A stretch of DNA of 64,000 nt, taken from Primulina eburnea. Its lineage: Eukaryota > Streptophyta > Magnoliopsida > Lamiales > Gesneriaceae. Below, piece by piece: positions 10,122 to 23,671 of this stretch. A program made the position numbers and the translations under genes. The DNA lies in NCBI RefSeq assembly GCF_022965805.1, contig NC_133103.1:31249635-31313634 (forward strand). Reading direction: 5' to 3'. The notes under the pieces were generated by a model. That model ran no database searches. It was not told the DNA's origin and saw nothing but the letters and a program-made list of their open reading frames with translations. The stretch's first letter is position 1. Every line of letters starts with the position of its first letter.

Positions 10122-12915
10122 TGTGACGAACCGTACCTTTGCTACTTGAAATTTGCGGAAGAATTAAAAATTTTCTTGAATACGAAAATAAAATCAATAC
10201 GGTCGTCACTACATCCTCCATTCACCAATAAAAATTTTGTTAAAAGAAATTCTTGCTCGAAACATCTCGCATCAAAACATAAAATCATAGTATTAATATT
10301 TTCATGCTTAAAATCTTAAAATAACGTGGGCGGTCCTCGGGTCTAGCCTTCTGCTCAGTCCAAGCCTGCGCCTTGGTCGCCACCTCTCGTCTCAACATAA
10401 TCATCGTCACCTGCATCGATCAAGTTTAGTGAGTCTAAAAATTCAACACGTATAAACTGGAATAGCAAGTAATACATAATAAAACCACATGCAATTTTAA
10501 AATAGGACATACATACTTGAAACTTGAACTTGCAAAATGAACTTGAACATACGTACGTACATAATAAGACGTGCCATCAAAATAAACTTTCTTAAACATG
10601 CTTGCATACTTGAGCATACATAACTTCATCATTTTTCATAGAGGATGTTTCAAAGCAAGTGACCCATACATAATAAACGCCTGATCAGACAAACCACAGT
10701 ATTGGGCCGACAGAGACGTATCCACAGCCACATACATGAGATCCCCGTTCATAATTTAACGGGCTGGTTGGTCCCTGTTTATAATTTAACGATTTCCAAC
10801 CACGATCTAACCCGTTCATAATTTAACGGGGTGGAGAGGTCCTCGACCACGTTCACCGACTTCCAAACCCGTTCATAATTTGGTCACAAGACATTTAGCA
10901 TATCTCAAAAACTAAAAAAAAAATGTTTTCATGCACGTCAACATACTTACTCTGCGTTGAGGGATTCGTTTGACTTCGATCGGGGCCGTCGCTTCTGCAC
11001 ATACTAACATGAAACTGCATACATAACTTGCATAGCTTAGACGTATTAATCATACTTACTTACAAGTTCATTCAATTCTTTAGGACGTTCTAAAATTCCC
11101 ATGAATCGACCTTGTAAAACATTGTACTAAACCATACCATGAAACTCCAAAGGATTCAATAAGTTTTCCCAAAAACTAGAGTACACGGACTCCGTGCCCA
11201 GGTCCGGCTCCGGGTCCGTGTAGGTGCGGTGCAATGTGTCGTGAAGAAAAGTAGAGGCACGGACCCCGTGCATAGGTCCAAGTATGGGTCCGTGTAGACA
11301 CTGGAAAAAGGCACTCCGGAAGAATAAAGGCACGGACCCCGTGCTCTGGTCCGTGTGGGGGTCCGTGTCGGCACGCAAAAGTTGCATCCAGAAGAAAACA
11401 AGGGCACGGGCCCCGTGCCAGGGTCCGTGTCCGGGTCCGTGTACCCTCGATAAAAGCAAACCAACGAAAATTCAATACATGTGCTGCTTATCATCCTAGA
11501 CTTGATTGTGCGGACCATGAACCGATACCCTGAGACCCATCCTAGCATTACATAACAATGAACCAAACTTGTATAAACGCCCCAAAGCAACGACGTTCAC
11601 CCTACGACACATACGACGCAAAATATAGCAAATGACATCAATTCGTTTCCTACGACTTCTAATTGATTCGATTGCCTATCGACATGAAATGAAGCCTCAA
11701 AAATACTCCCATCCTCATTATCAATATACCTATACGCAGCAACGATCACCCGTCGATCCCCAACGAAGCCTGGAACATTAAAACTTCAAGAACGCATCAA
11801 CATCATACTTTCCTGAAAACGCAGTTTGAGCAGTCACATGGAAAACACCATAACTCACTCAATTTTTATTTAAATAACTCGAATTTTATATCAAATTGAA
11901 GGTATCAAAAAGTTCTACGTTTTTCACGGTGAAAGTTTTCTCAGAATCCCAACTGAAAAATCGCAGTTTTCAACAGAACAGCAAATTACAAAATTTCAGA
12001 TCTAAAAATATTTCAAAACTGATCTAAACCATTTTCCGCTCAAACGACGAACGTCACACATGAATTTTTACGCATAAAAATAACACAACACATAATAAGA
12101 CAAGATCGATGCAGAAAGAACAGAATATACGTGCCTTTGATGATAAACGTTACCGAAACGACGATACCGAAGCAGGGATGGCGCGAGGAATGATCCGAGA
12201 CGAACGTGGCGCTAAAATCTTTTAAGAAAAGTGGCGAGAATTACTAAAATCTTTGAAGGGAGGGGGCGGCTGCTGAGTTTTCCCTAGAACCCTAGGTTTG
12301 CTCTCCAAAATAATGGGGAATGAAAATGTGTATGTGTGTGGTGTGTGTTAGACGTGTAGGTGTGTGTATAAGTGTGTGTGCGTGAGTTAGGTAGTAATTT
12401 AGGGAATGATTATTGCTTAATTATAAAATTAACAATGCTAATTAAAAGGCTAACTAAATTGCTACTAAAATGTTAGATTAAATGTTGATAAAAATGCTAA
12501 CTCACTAAAAAGAGAATTTTAAAGATACGCAATTGAAAGTCTTTAAAAGTTTTAAATTGACAACATCGCCTAATAATTAAATTAGGCTTTTAAAATGTTA
12601 AAAAAACTAAATAAATCATTTGAAATACCATTTTCTTGACTTTAAATAAAATACCGTATTTTAAAATCGCCTAAATCGTCGCCGGTCTCCTTTCCTCGAT
12701 CCCGCCTCGAATAATCGTCTGAAACATAAAACTCAAGGAAAACGCTTTAACGTGCATCATATAATAATTTAAAATCATGCAAATTCATAAATCATGAATT
12801 AAAACACAAATTAATAAAATAAACATGCATTAAAACCATTTAATAAAATACATGAGGAATTTAATAACTTGCACGCACGTAATTCATGTGGATCTCAAAT
12901 TTTCGGGACGTCACA
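10122..12915 (-). repeat. 3' LTR of the LARD-like element
   Basis: 2794 bp, ends TG...CA. In element orientation it has a TG/AC-rich microsatellite (12327-12390) near a probable transcription start with 'aaccctagg'-type leader sequence (about 12290), and a GC-rich palindrome array further downstream (11183-11450). Confidence 0.93.
11183..11450. repeat. GC-rich palindromic repeat array in LARD LTR
   Basis: Four irregular units begin near 11183, 11252, 11330 and 11404, about 75 bp apart. Each holds 'cacggacyccgtgc' (self-complementary core) followed by one or two 'ggtccgtgt' words. The second LTR copy has the same array at 16583-16840 but lacks one 12-bp subrepeat. Long open frames across the array on both strands are by-products of its GC-rich repetition. 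Confidence 0.85.
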
Positions 12916-15510
12916 ATCTATCCCCCTTAAATTGAATTTCGTCCCCGAAATTCGCTAATCCTCGATAATCCAAAAGTTTAGATTCTTAATTCTAGTATCC
13001 AACCAATCCACATTATCCGCTGCGCTACTCTGATAAAAAAATTATTTAAATCTTAGGCTATCCTCACTTATCTTCAATCCTAATTAAATTGCCTATCAAA
13101 AACTTCGTTCGCGAATCGCAACTTAAAGCGACTTATGGCGACTTACTTTTACTTTACTATGATCTCGACTTCTGACTTTTCTCACTATTCCCAATATTAG
13201 AAATGGAGGTCCAAACTTATCGTATCTTACTTTCCTTATATCATACCCGTAATGTCCATCGACCTATTACATTAGCATTTATGCAGTTCAACTTAAGAGC
13301 TCTTAGCACCAAAGGTTACTGATCAACTTTTATCCTCGGCAATACACTTAAAAGTTAAACCTTATCTTAACCCCATAATAATATTGGCCTACAATCCTTG
13401 AATCGGATCTTTCCTTACGACACCAAACTTACGTAACTTAGCTATTTACAAGTACGTCACAAATATAAAATTGTTGCCAACCTTTAATTTCGAGTAACAA
13501 AATCCATAAAACTCAACATACACAATGTTGATCTTCTACTTAAATAATAAAACCTTTCTAGCATCAATCACATGCTTAAAATATTTTCTTCACGATTACA
13601 ATATAGTTGAGGCCTAAGACACTTGGACCTTCATCATTGGAACGAATGTTCCACTTAGACGTATCCTGAATACTCAATTAATTCTAGTGTATAAACTTAC
13701 TAAGTTTCCTTTGTTAATGATGGACTAACTCTAATATATCAACTCCACTTATAACCCATAGAATTCTAGAATCCCCATATCAAGCTTTTAGATTTCTTAC
13801 TCAATAAAAATCTTAATATTCATTCATTGATAACTTATGTTGAACACCACTAATTCCATTTTGTTTTTATTTCACCCAGAAATTCCGTATGAACAAATAT
13901 CCCATAAATTTGAAATTCAACCTTACGCAACCCAAATAGTTTTGGATAACATAATTCCAACACACATATTCACTTATTCACAAGTTTCTTAATAACTTAC
14001 AAAAATATCTCAAGACAAGATGTCTACCTCAATTCTTACATGTGCATATCGATTAATCTAACCATCAAACATACCCAACTTTCTAGAAAAATTAAATTCT
14101 AGAAAAGGTATAGTCCTAACTGTTAAGATCAGGATTGAAACTTACGACACATCAAAATTAATTTCCCAAAAATTTGCTAATTCAATGTCTAGTCTTATAA
14201 CTTAGCTAACCGATCAACTTTACCTTAAATCGTTATACTCTGAATTCTTAATTTTCCACATCATTAATTCACCTACGTTTAACTTTTCAAGCCTAAGGTT
14301 GATCCATCTAACAATGTCCCTGATTACCATTCTTTTAATCTTATAACCCAAATGTTTCGAGGTTCTAAATATCTTTCGAGCCTATATCATCGAAATTTCG
14401 ATCTTTTCAACCGTTCGATCTCACTTACTGATAACCTAGTCTCCAAATTTCTTACAAATTAAAAATTAATACTTAATTTCCTCGAAAATTATCGAATTTT
14501 TCCTCAATCTCGAAAATTCCACAATTACTCATAAGTCCTCGGAGTTCTCAATTTCATTTTATAGGTTTCCCGTATCATAAGGTTCATAGCCTTAAGTTTA
14601 ATAAACCCAAAATTTAATTTCCATAACCCGTCTTACATTTATATAAATACTTAAAATCCCAAGTGTTCCTCAAAAGCTCGTATTTAATCCTCAAATATTT
14701 CGAAATTTGCAATTTGGCCCTTAAAGTTCTCAAAATTTATATTTTTTGCCCTACAACTCTTCGAAATTTGCATTTTTGTTCCCAGAAATTTTTCGATTTA
14801 ACCCCATTAACCTTAAAATTCTTAAACTCAAAATTAAATCCCAAAATTCGGTAAATTCGAAAATAATCCCTTAGATTTTGTTTTGTACTTAGGTCCTTAA
14901 AATTCGCAATTCGTGCAATTCAATCTTTAATTATAACTAGATAGAACATGCATCCTAAATAAATTATACGTCTTTATACTTCCAAAGATCGTAGTAGTCT
15001 TCGAATCATTAATCCTTACATGAAATCCTCAAAAATTAACTAAACTAGCAACCCCGAACCATCTATAATTTCTTAGAAATCTACATGCCACAAAAGAATT
15101 CATAATTGTCAAGTTTAACTTATGCCCCACAAGTAGAACATCGGTATTACTAACCAGAAAGCAATATGCTCAAATCATTAATAACAATTCGTAACCAATA
15201 GTCGAATTCTCTAGCATGTCCAATACCACAAAACCAGCATGCATGAAAGTCATATAATTTCACATTCATGTCGTAACATGCAATAAAACTTTAAAGATCC
15301 ATTCTCAAATCATAACGACAAGCAAACCTGTACTCTAAAACGTATGCCATGTAAACATACATGTGATAGAAATAAAACATACACATGCTGAAATCATGAC
15401 TTGATGCTTACTACTTAAAAGACTTTAAAACTTTAAAACTTACAGACTTGAGGTGTGACTTCATGAGGTTCTCGTAACTGGCAGTAGGCATAACCCTTTA
15501 CAAGAACGCC
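12916..15510 (-). other. Coding-less interior of the LARD-like element
   Basis: A polypurine tract ('caatttaagggggataga' on the minus strand) sits directly next to the left LTR. The rest is AT-rich with stops in all frames and no gag, protease, RT or integrase motif. 14640-14950 shows a degenerate periodic pattern of 'cgaaatttgcaattt' plus 'gccctt'-like words, roughly every 50 bp. Confidence 0.8.
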
Positions 15511-15522
15511 GCTCTGATACCA
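15511..15522 (-). other. Primer-binding site, initiator-Met tRNA
   Basis: On the minus strand this reads 'tggtatcagagc', the standard plant site complementary to the 3' end of initiator methionine tRNA, two bases from the 5' LTR. It fixes the element's orientation. Confidence 0.93.
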
Positions 15523-15524
15523 AC

Positions 15525-18301
15525 TGTGACGAACCGTACCTTTGCTACTTGAAATTTGCGGAAGAATTAAAAATTTTCTTGAATACGAAAATAAAATCAA
15601 TACGGTCGTCACTACATCCTCCATTCACCAATAAAAAATTTTTAAAAGAAATTCTTGCTCGAAACATCTCGCATCAAAACATAAAATCAGAGTATTAATA
15701 TTTTCATGCTTAAAATCTTAAAATAACGTGGGCGGTCCTCGGGTCTAGCCTTCTGCTCAGTCCAAGCCTGCTCCTTGGTCGCCACCTCTCGTCTCAATAT
15801 AATCATCCTCACCTACATTGATCAAGTCTAGTGAGTCTAAAGACTCAACACGTATAAACTGGAATAGCAAGTAATAAATAATAATACCACATGCAATTTT
15901 AAAATAGGACATACATACTTGAAACTTGAACTTGCAAAATGAACTTGAACATACGTACGTACATAATAAGACGTGCCATCAAAATAAACATTCTTAAATA
16001 TGCTTGCATACTTGAACATACATAACTTCATCCTTTTTCGTAGAGGATGTTTCAAAGCAAGTGACCCATACATAATAAACGCCTGATCAGACAAACCACA
16101 GTACTAGGCTGACAGGGACGTATCACTGCCACATACATGAGATCCCCGTTCATAATTTAACGGCTGGTTGGTCCTCGTTCATAATTTAATGCTTTCCAAC
16201 CACGATCTAACCCGTTCATAATTTAACGGGGTGGAGAGGTCCTCGGCCACGTTCACCGACTTCCAAACCCATTCATAATTTGGTCACAAGACTTTAGCAT
16301 ACCTCAAAAACTAAAAAAAAAATGTTTTCTTGCACGTCAACATACTTACTTGGCATTGAGGGATTCGCTGGACTTTGATCGGGTCCGTCGCTGCTGCACA
16401 TACTAACATGAAACTGCATACTTAACTTGCATAGCTTAGACGTATTAATCATACTTACTTACAAGTTCATTCAATTCCTTAGGACGTTTGAAAATTCCCA
16501 TGAATCGACCTTGTAAAACATTGTACTAAACCATACCATAAAACTCCAAAGGATTCAATAAGTTTTCCCAAAAACTAGAGTACACGGACACCGTGCCCAG
16601 GTTCGGCTTCGGGTCCGTGTAGGTGCGGTGCAATGTGTCGTGAAGAAAAGTAGAGGCACGGACCCCGTGCATAGGTCCAAGTATGGGTCCGTGTAGACAC
16701 TGGAAAAAGGCACTCCGGAAGAACAAAGGCACGGACCCCGTGCTCTGGTCCGTGTGGGGGTCCGTGTCGGCACGCAAAAGTTGCATCCAGAAGAAAACAA
16801 GGGCACGGGCCCCGTGCCAGGGTCCGTGTACCCTCGATAAAAGAAAACCAACGAAAATTCAATACATGTGCTGCTTATCATCCTAGACTTGATTGTGCGA
16901 ACCATGAACCGATACCCTGAGACCCATCCTAGCATTACATAACAATGAACCAAACTTGTATAAACGCCCCAAAGCAACGACGTTCACCCTGCGACACATA
17001 CGACGCAAAATATAACAAACTACATCAATTCGTTTCCTACGACTTCTAATTGATTCGAGTGCCTATCGACATGAATGAAGCCTCAAAAATACCCCCATCC
17101 TCATTATCAATATACCTATACACAGCAACGATCATCCGTCGATCCCCAACGAAGCCTGCAACATTAAAACTTCAAGAACGCATCAACATCATACTTTCCT
17201 GAAAACGCAGTTTGAGCAGTCACATGGAAAACACCATAACTCACTCAATTTTTATTTAAATAACTCGAATTTTATATCAAATTGAAGGTATCAAAAAGTT
17301 CTACGTTTTTCACGGTGAAAGTTTTCTCAGAATCCCGACTGAAAAATCGCAGTTTTCAACAGAACAGCAAATTACGAAATTTCAGATCTAAAAATATTTC
17401 AAAACTGATCCAAACCATTTTCCGCTCAAACGACGAACGTCACACATGAATTTTTACGCATAAAAATAACACAACACATAATAAGACAAGATCGATGCAG
17501 AAAGAACAGAATATACGTGCCTTTGATGATAAACGTTATCGAAACGACGATACCGAAGCGGGGATGGCGCGAGGATTGATCCGCGACGAACGTGGCGCTA
17601 AAATATTTGAAGAAAAGTGGCGAGAATTACTAAAATCTTTGAAGGGAGGGGGCGGCTGCTGAGTTTTCCCTAGAACCCTAGGTTTGCTCTCCAAAATAAC
17701 GGGGAATGAAAATGTGTATGTGTGTGGTGTGTGTTAGACGTGTAGGTGTGTGTATAAGTGTGTGTGCGTGAGTTAGGTAGTAATTTAGGGAATGATTATT
17801 GCTTAATTACAAAATTAACAATGCTAATTAAAAGGCTAACTAAATTGCTACTAAAATGTTAGATTAAATGTTGATAAAAATGCTAACTCACTAAAAAGAG
17901 AATTTTAAAGATACACAATTGAAAGTCTTTAAAAGTTTTAAATTAACAACATCGCCTAATAATTAAATTAGGCTTTTAAAATGTTAAAAAAACTAAATAA
18001 ATCATTTGAAATACCATTTTCTTGACTTTAAATAAAATACCGTATTTTAAAATCGCCTAAATCGTCGCCGGTCTCCTTTCCTCGATCCCGCCTCGAATAA
18101 TCGTCTGAAACATAAAACTCAAGGAAAACGCTTTAACGTGCATCATATAATAATTTAAAATCATGCAAATTCATAAATCATGAATTAAAACACAAATTAA
18201 TAAAATAAACATGCATTAAAACCATTTAATAAAATACATGAGGAATTTAATAACTTGCACGCACGTAATTCATGTGGACCTCAAATTTTCGGGACGTCAC
18301 A
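15525..18301 (-). repeat. 5' LTR of the LARD-like element
   Basis: 2777 bp, near-identical partner of 10122-12915 with small indels and substitutions. The palindrome array lies at 16583-16840 and the TG microsatellite at about 17713-17770. Confidence 0.93.
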
Positions 18302-18755
18302 TTAACGTTAAAAGATATGTCCTTGCTTGGTTTAAAAGGAAAATGATTATTATATGCATGCATTTTATAAAGTTATGAAAATACGAAATGTTGAAGGAAG
18401 TGAAGTATGACTGATACGGTGATACATGATATGATGATACAATAATACGTAAGGCCAAAGTTCAGTTGACAGGTGAGAGTGTCATTGATGTCTCTGCCGC
18501 CCAGTTCTGTGGTTACATGTAGATGGATCCACCGAAATTTAATACGAAAGTCACAATTAACGATCTGAATTCAACGAAAAGGAAAACGTATACGTATATA
18601 ATGAAAATTAATATGTTTATGATGATATGAAAATGTTTATGTTTGTACATGATTATGAAATGTTATTTTAAGTAAGAGTATTTTCACTGGTGCTTGTGAT
18701 TGTATACGTATTATTTGTTATCAAGAATTGGTTTGCTGAGTCTTTAGACTCATTA
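18302..18755 (+). mobile_element. Tekay-like gypsy LTR, second segment
   Basis: This continues the LTR begun at 8640, after the TTAAC duplication. It matches the sister LTR at 38070-38385 ('taaggccaa...tcagt', 'agatggatccaycga', 'gagtctttagactca'). It is interrupted at 18755 by the minus-strand solo LTR and resumes at 34868. Confidence 0.75.
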
Positions 18756-19511
18756 TGTAACGTACCGTATTTGAACTACTTGAAATTTGTGGAAAAATAA
18801 AAATTTTCTTAAATATAAAATAAACTTTCAAATTGTGATCATAAATAAAATGTCCAACCAAAAGTATTTGCAATAAGATAGATCACATATAAAGTTTGCT
18901 AGAAAAAAATACTTGTTTAAACATCATAAACCAAAACGTAAAATCAGAGTAGTTGAAGCATTGCATAAATACTTAAAACATGGGCCGTCCACAGATTTAG
19001 CCTCCCGCTCAGTCCAAGCCAGCTCACTGGTCCTCACCTCTCGTCTCCTCAAATTCATCCTCACCTGCATCGATGAAATCTAGTGAGTCTAAAAACTCAA
19101 CATGCATAAGCTGGAAATAACAAGAAATACGTAATAAAACCACATGCACCTTTAAAATAAGACGTACATACTTGAAACTTGAACGTAATAACATAAAGGT
19201 ACTTGAAACATGAACGTAGTAGCATAAACGTAGACGTGCTATCATCATAAGAATTTTCTTAAACATACTTGCATCATACATACTTGAGCATATATAACAT
19301 CATTTTGCGTAGAGATATGTTTCAAAGCAAGTGAACGATACATAAATACGCCTGATCAGACTAAACCACAGTACTGAGCTTTACAGGGAAAGTCCACTAC
19401 CACATACATGAGATCCCCGTTCATAATTTAATGGGTGGATTGGTCCCTGGTCATACTTTACCGCTTTGCAATACTTATCTAAACATGTTCATACTTTTTC
19501 GGGGTGGAGAG

Positions 19512-21539
19512 TGTTGGATCCCGGTTTTCTACACGCCCAAACGCAGCGGAAGATTTAAAATTTTTATTTTATTTTGACAATCAAAATATGATTTGCTTTG
19601 GACGCTCGTATGATTTTAACAAAAACATACATAGGATTTTAGAATCGTTATACCTTTGGTGAATAAATCATTGGACTCCAACTAATCCGGTATAAACGGA
19701 TTAGCTCTTGATGAATCCCTACGAACTTCCTTCAAGAGACTCCTTTCTTTCCTTCTAATCAGGTCCACGACTGGATGATCTATTCCTCTTCCAATTTGCA
19801 CTAGAAAATATGGAAGAACTTTTGCGTAGGAGAGAAAATAATTGAGAGATTGATCAAGCACCCTTTTTTTTTCCTTTTTGCTTGGCCGAAAATTTTTTTG
19901 GAAGAAAATGTTTGTGATTCTTGTAAATCACAAATTGGGGGTTGGTGGAGGCTAATTTGTTTTTCCTTAAAAACAAGAGACTTAACCTAAAAACCATAAT
20001 TGTGGATTTATGTTGCTTAATTAAATTTAATGGGCTTTATTAATTAAATGGACTAGTCAAACTAATTTAATTAATTATATTAAATTCCATTAAGGACTTT
20101 AATCATTTAATATGTTGGACTTGTACTCCTACAAGCCCATTAAACATATCTCCCATCATATTTAATTTAATATTTAAAAAACTCAACTTTTGAGCTTAAT
20201 AAATTAAATCGATTATAAATTCAACATTTGAATTTATTATTTAAATTATAAATTCAACTCCTTGAATATAAATAACCTCCAAAATTTAATATTTAATAAA
20301 CCCAAAATTTGAGTTTAATATATTAAATTCTCAAATTTTATAAATTCAACTCTTTGAATTTATTCTCTCAAAATTTAATTATCAGAAATTCAACACCTTG
20401 AATTTACTATATAATATAAATCCAACTTCTTGAATTTATTCTCTCAACGGGAACGAACGATCCAGTGCTTGTGTGACCCTCAATGGTTCAAGGATACAGC
20501 TAGTCGTGGGTTCACAACTCTTTGTGATTCAGGATATAATCCTTTATTTGGGCTTACCCTAGTTAGCCCCATTCTTTTCATCAACACCTTGATCAAGAAT
20601 TTCAGAACTCATTTAAGATTGCACCCATCGGATCATGGTAAGAGCGTCTAGTAGCATCGCCCCATGATCCCCTAGGTATCACTGATAGTGCTTGCAAGAA
20701 CCAGTTGATTATGATTAACGTACAGTACGGTCCCTTCATCTCATATATCCCGATCGAATCTGCAACCATTGGTTCATCGAGGGTTGCATATTAATTCGAT
20801 AACTATGTGATAACTATAAATAGTGACATCGCATGTACCATTGGAGAACTCCTTCACGAATGTACATCTCATACTCTGGCCAGAGATTCCACGCACTATA
20901 ATTTCATTAGATCACATAGGATATCCATACCCGTAGGTGAGCGGTGAATCCCCGACTACAATGCACTGGCTCCTATATGTGTCGCAATTGTACCCAACCT
21001 CGCCACCTGATGACTCTCCTGGAGCCAGTAAACGAGTCAAAGCACAGCCCTAGCATATAGAGCCTCAGTGTTGTTCTGGGTCGTAAGGACTAATGGTGTA
21101 CAATCATAACCACAGACTTATCCTCTCGATGAATGATAACCACTTGGAAAGTCCTAGGGAGGGTTGTTCGGTATAATCATCATATGACTACCCATCTGCA
21201 TGTTTGGACATCTCTATGCCCTTACCAAGAAACGCAGTACACAACATCACAGATGCTAGTCTCGAGCTCAAGCGGCCTTTATCCCTGTTTTAGGCGGCTG
21301 AATCGACTAGGAACGAATTTAGAATATGCAGTGTTTGCAAATGAGTTTCAACATCGAATTACGATTCATTTGTATTAAAGCATAATCAAGGACTTTATCT
21401 ATGCTGTATGCATGAGTATACAGATAAAGTATAACAAGACCATAAAAAGTTAAATTATATTAAAATAAAGATTGTTTATTTCACTTGAGTCAATAAATTC
21501 TCTAGCCAACCGTTGGCTTGCAAGGCATCTACTCTAACA
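19512..21539 (-). mobile_element. Ty1/copia solo LTR
   Basis: 2028 bp, 'tgttggatccc...tctaaca', with target duplication GAGAG at 19507-19511 and 32960-32964 (the right copy is displaced by a later insertion). The empty site is visible in the paralogous LTR at 16232-16245. Blocks such as 'cttgtgtg..cctcaatggttca', 'catatatcccgatcga' and 'ggatatccatacccgtaggt' are shared with the LTRs of the full copia element next to it, so it is a related family in the same orientation. The last three bases and the next two were duplicated by that element's insertion. Confidence 0.88.
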
Positions 21540-21541
21540 GA

Positions 21542-23585
21542 TGAAAGCGGACCGGTTACGGTGGCCGGAAGCGCAACGGAAGTTAAAAATTTTCGATTGT
21601 CATGAAGAAAATTCGGCCACCTTGATTGTGTGCAATATTTACAATCAAACACCATAAAACATGCATAGGGTGTTTTAGAAATTTACCTATCAATCTTAAA
21701 GATTGATGTAATGGCTCCAACTTTGTTGTAAACAACAAAGCTCTTCAAGGAAAGAAAAATCTACAAGCTTCCTCCTCCAAAATTAAGCCCACCACTTGCT
21801 AGGTAAATCCTTTCTTGTTTTGCACTAGAAAAACAAGAAGATTTTTCAATGAGAAGATTTTTATTCTCCAACACTTGAAGAACAAAAGAGAGAAAAATTT
21901 GAGAGTATTTATTAAGGAAATTTTCGGCCAAGTCTAAGCAAGAATGAGGAGGGAAAGTTGAGTCTTGGGGTTGCAAAAAGTTAGATACAAAAGTTGCATG
22001 CCATGCAATATTTTATTCAAAAGTAATGCAAACCTCTTCACCTCCGAAGCATGCAAACCCTAGTGGGCTTGTAACCTTTACAAGGCCCATGGACTTTTAA
22101 TTGTCCCAAACAATTTGAGCCCAATTAAACTTTACTTGATTTTACTCAAGCCCACTAGTTAAATAATTATTTCCAATTGGGCTCTACAAGGCCCAATGTT
22201 ATTTAATTAATCCAACACTTGAATTAATTTAATTATTTGGACTCTACTAGGCCCACTAGTGTTTAATTAATTCAACACTTGAATTAATTTAATTTAGTCC
22301 ATAATAATGTTTATGAAAATCACAATTTTCAAATACATTAATCACTTGGCCAAATTTTAATCTAGGAACACTTCCATAAATTAAAATTTATATTTCTCTC
22401 ATAGAAGTCATACTTCTATTTTTCTTTATGCTTATAAACACATTTATAAGCCATTCAACACATTGAACTATTTTACTTCTCATCGGGATTTACAAAGCTA
22501 GTACTTGTGTGGTCCTCAATGGTTCATTGATACGACTAGCCGTGGGTTCACATCTCCATGTGATTCGGACTAAACATGTCCTTATATGAGCATACCCCAA
22601 TTGCTCCATTCTTATTTATCAACCCTTGATAATAAGAACGTCAGAACTCAAGTCTGATATTACCCAACCAATCATGTTAAACGCCTAGCAGCATCGCTTA
22701 CATGATTCCCTAGGTATCAAATGATAGTGCCTGCAAGAACCATTCAATTATGGTTAGCGTACAGTACAGTCCCTTCAACTCATATATCCCGATCGATTCG
22801 ACAACTATTGGTTTATCGAGAGTTGTCAATGAATCGATACTATGTGTCATGTCGTAGTTGCATCGATGGTGTAATCTATGAAACCCCTTTCATAATTACA
22901 ACCATACTCTGATCAGAGATTTCAAACTACACGCACATGAAAACACATAGGATATCCATACCCGTAGGTAAGCGGTGAATCCCCGACTACAATGCATCGA
23001 CTCCTACATGTTTCGCCGTGACACCCAACCTTGCCACCTGATGACCCCATAAGAGTCGGTAAACAAGTCAAAGTGAAACGCTAGCACATAAAGTCTCAAT
23101 GTTGTCCCGGGTCATAAGGACTAATGGTGTACAACCATAAACTAGGATGTTTCCACTCGATAAGTGAGAACCACTTGGAAAGTCCTTTATAGAGGGTTGT
23201 TCAGTGCAGTCTACCAGGAGCACCTATCTGCATGCTCGGACATCACAATGTCCCCTACCAATGAAACATGGTACTCACATCGCAGATACTAGTCTCTAAC
23301 TCGAGCGGCCTATATCCTTCTTAGTGGCGGGTGAATCGACTAGGAACCGTTTAGAATATACAGTATTACAAATATGAGTTTCATGATACTCATCATATGA
23401 GCATCTCATATTCTTTCTACTATTTGTATATTCAAGGACTTTATCTATGCAACTAGCATGGATATACAGATAAAGATGCGCCAATATAATAAATTCAAAT
23501 ATTATTAAAATAAAGATCGTTTATACATAGAGTTTCATCGTGAACACTCGGCCAATACTTGGCTCGACGTGCACCTACTCTAACA
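21542..23585 (-). repeat. 3' LTR of the copia element
   Basis: 2044 bp. In element orientation it opens 'tgttagagtagg' and closes '...ccgctttca'. The purine-rich 'gtgcaagtgagaga' (23586-23599) just outside is the polypurine tract. Confidence 0.92.
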
Positions 23586-23599
23586 ATCTCTCACTTGCA

Positions 23600-23671
23600 C
23601 TAGAGCCAACTACCCATATACTTCAGACCCATTGATTCGCGATGCTTCTCGAATGATGGTCCTGGTAAAGG
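23600..23671 (-). pseudogene. copia RNase H, C-terminal end
   Basis: The last codons of copia pol lie left of the inserted gypsy element. They contain 'PLPGPSFEKH' and a C-terminal 'MGSWL' before a TAG at 23600-23602. They rejoin the frame ending in 'DPLT' at 25737-25760 once the insertion and its CTTAG duplication are disregarded. Confidence 0.8.

Larger units (their letters stand above)
10122..18301 (-). mobile_element. Complete non-autonomous LARD-like gypsy element
   Basis: Two long LTRs (10122-12915 and 15525-18301) open 'tgtgacg' and close 'cgtcaca'. A perfect 5-bp target duplication TTAAC flanks the whole (10117-10121, 18302-18306). A primer-binding site for initiator-Met tRNA adjoins the right LTR and a polypurine tract adjoins the left one, so the element runs on the minus strand. 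The 2.6-kb interior encodes no recognisable gag or pol. Large LTRs with a coding-less interior fit the LARD class, mobilised by a Tekay-like partner. The LTRs differ by a few percent by eye, so the insertion is not recent. Confidence 0.92.

Noticed and set aside
10687..10880. Short repeated 'cgttcataatttaacgg' motif that looked like a CRISPR-like array
   Set aside because: Only a few irregularly spaced copies, in a plant LTR and repeated in every related LTR here; it is LTR internal repetition.
11127..11590. Several overlapping open frames on both strands rich in Thr/Asp/Pro/Arg/Gly, repeated at 16526-16977
   Set aside because: They are translations of the GC-rich palindrome array in the LARD LTR, present in all frames at once, with no domain or start context.
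20430..23484. Small open frames shared by the copia solo LTR and the full-element LTRs
   Set aside because: They lie inside LTRs, are short and not preserved between the related families.
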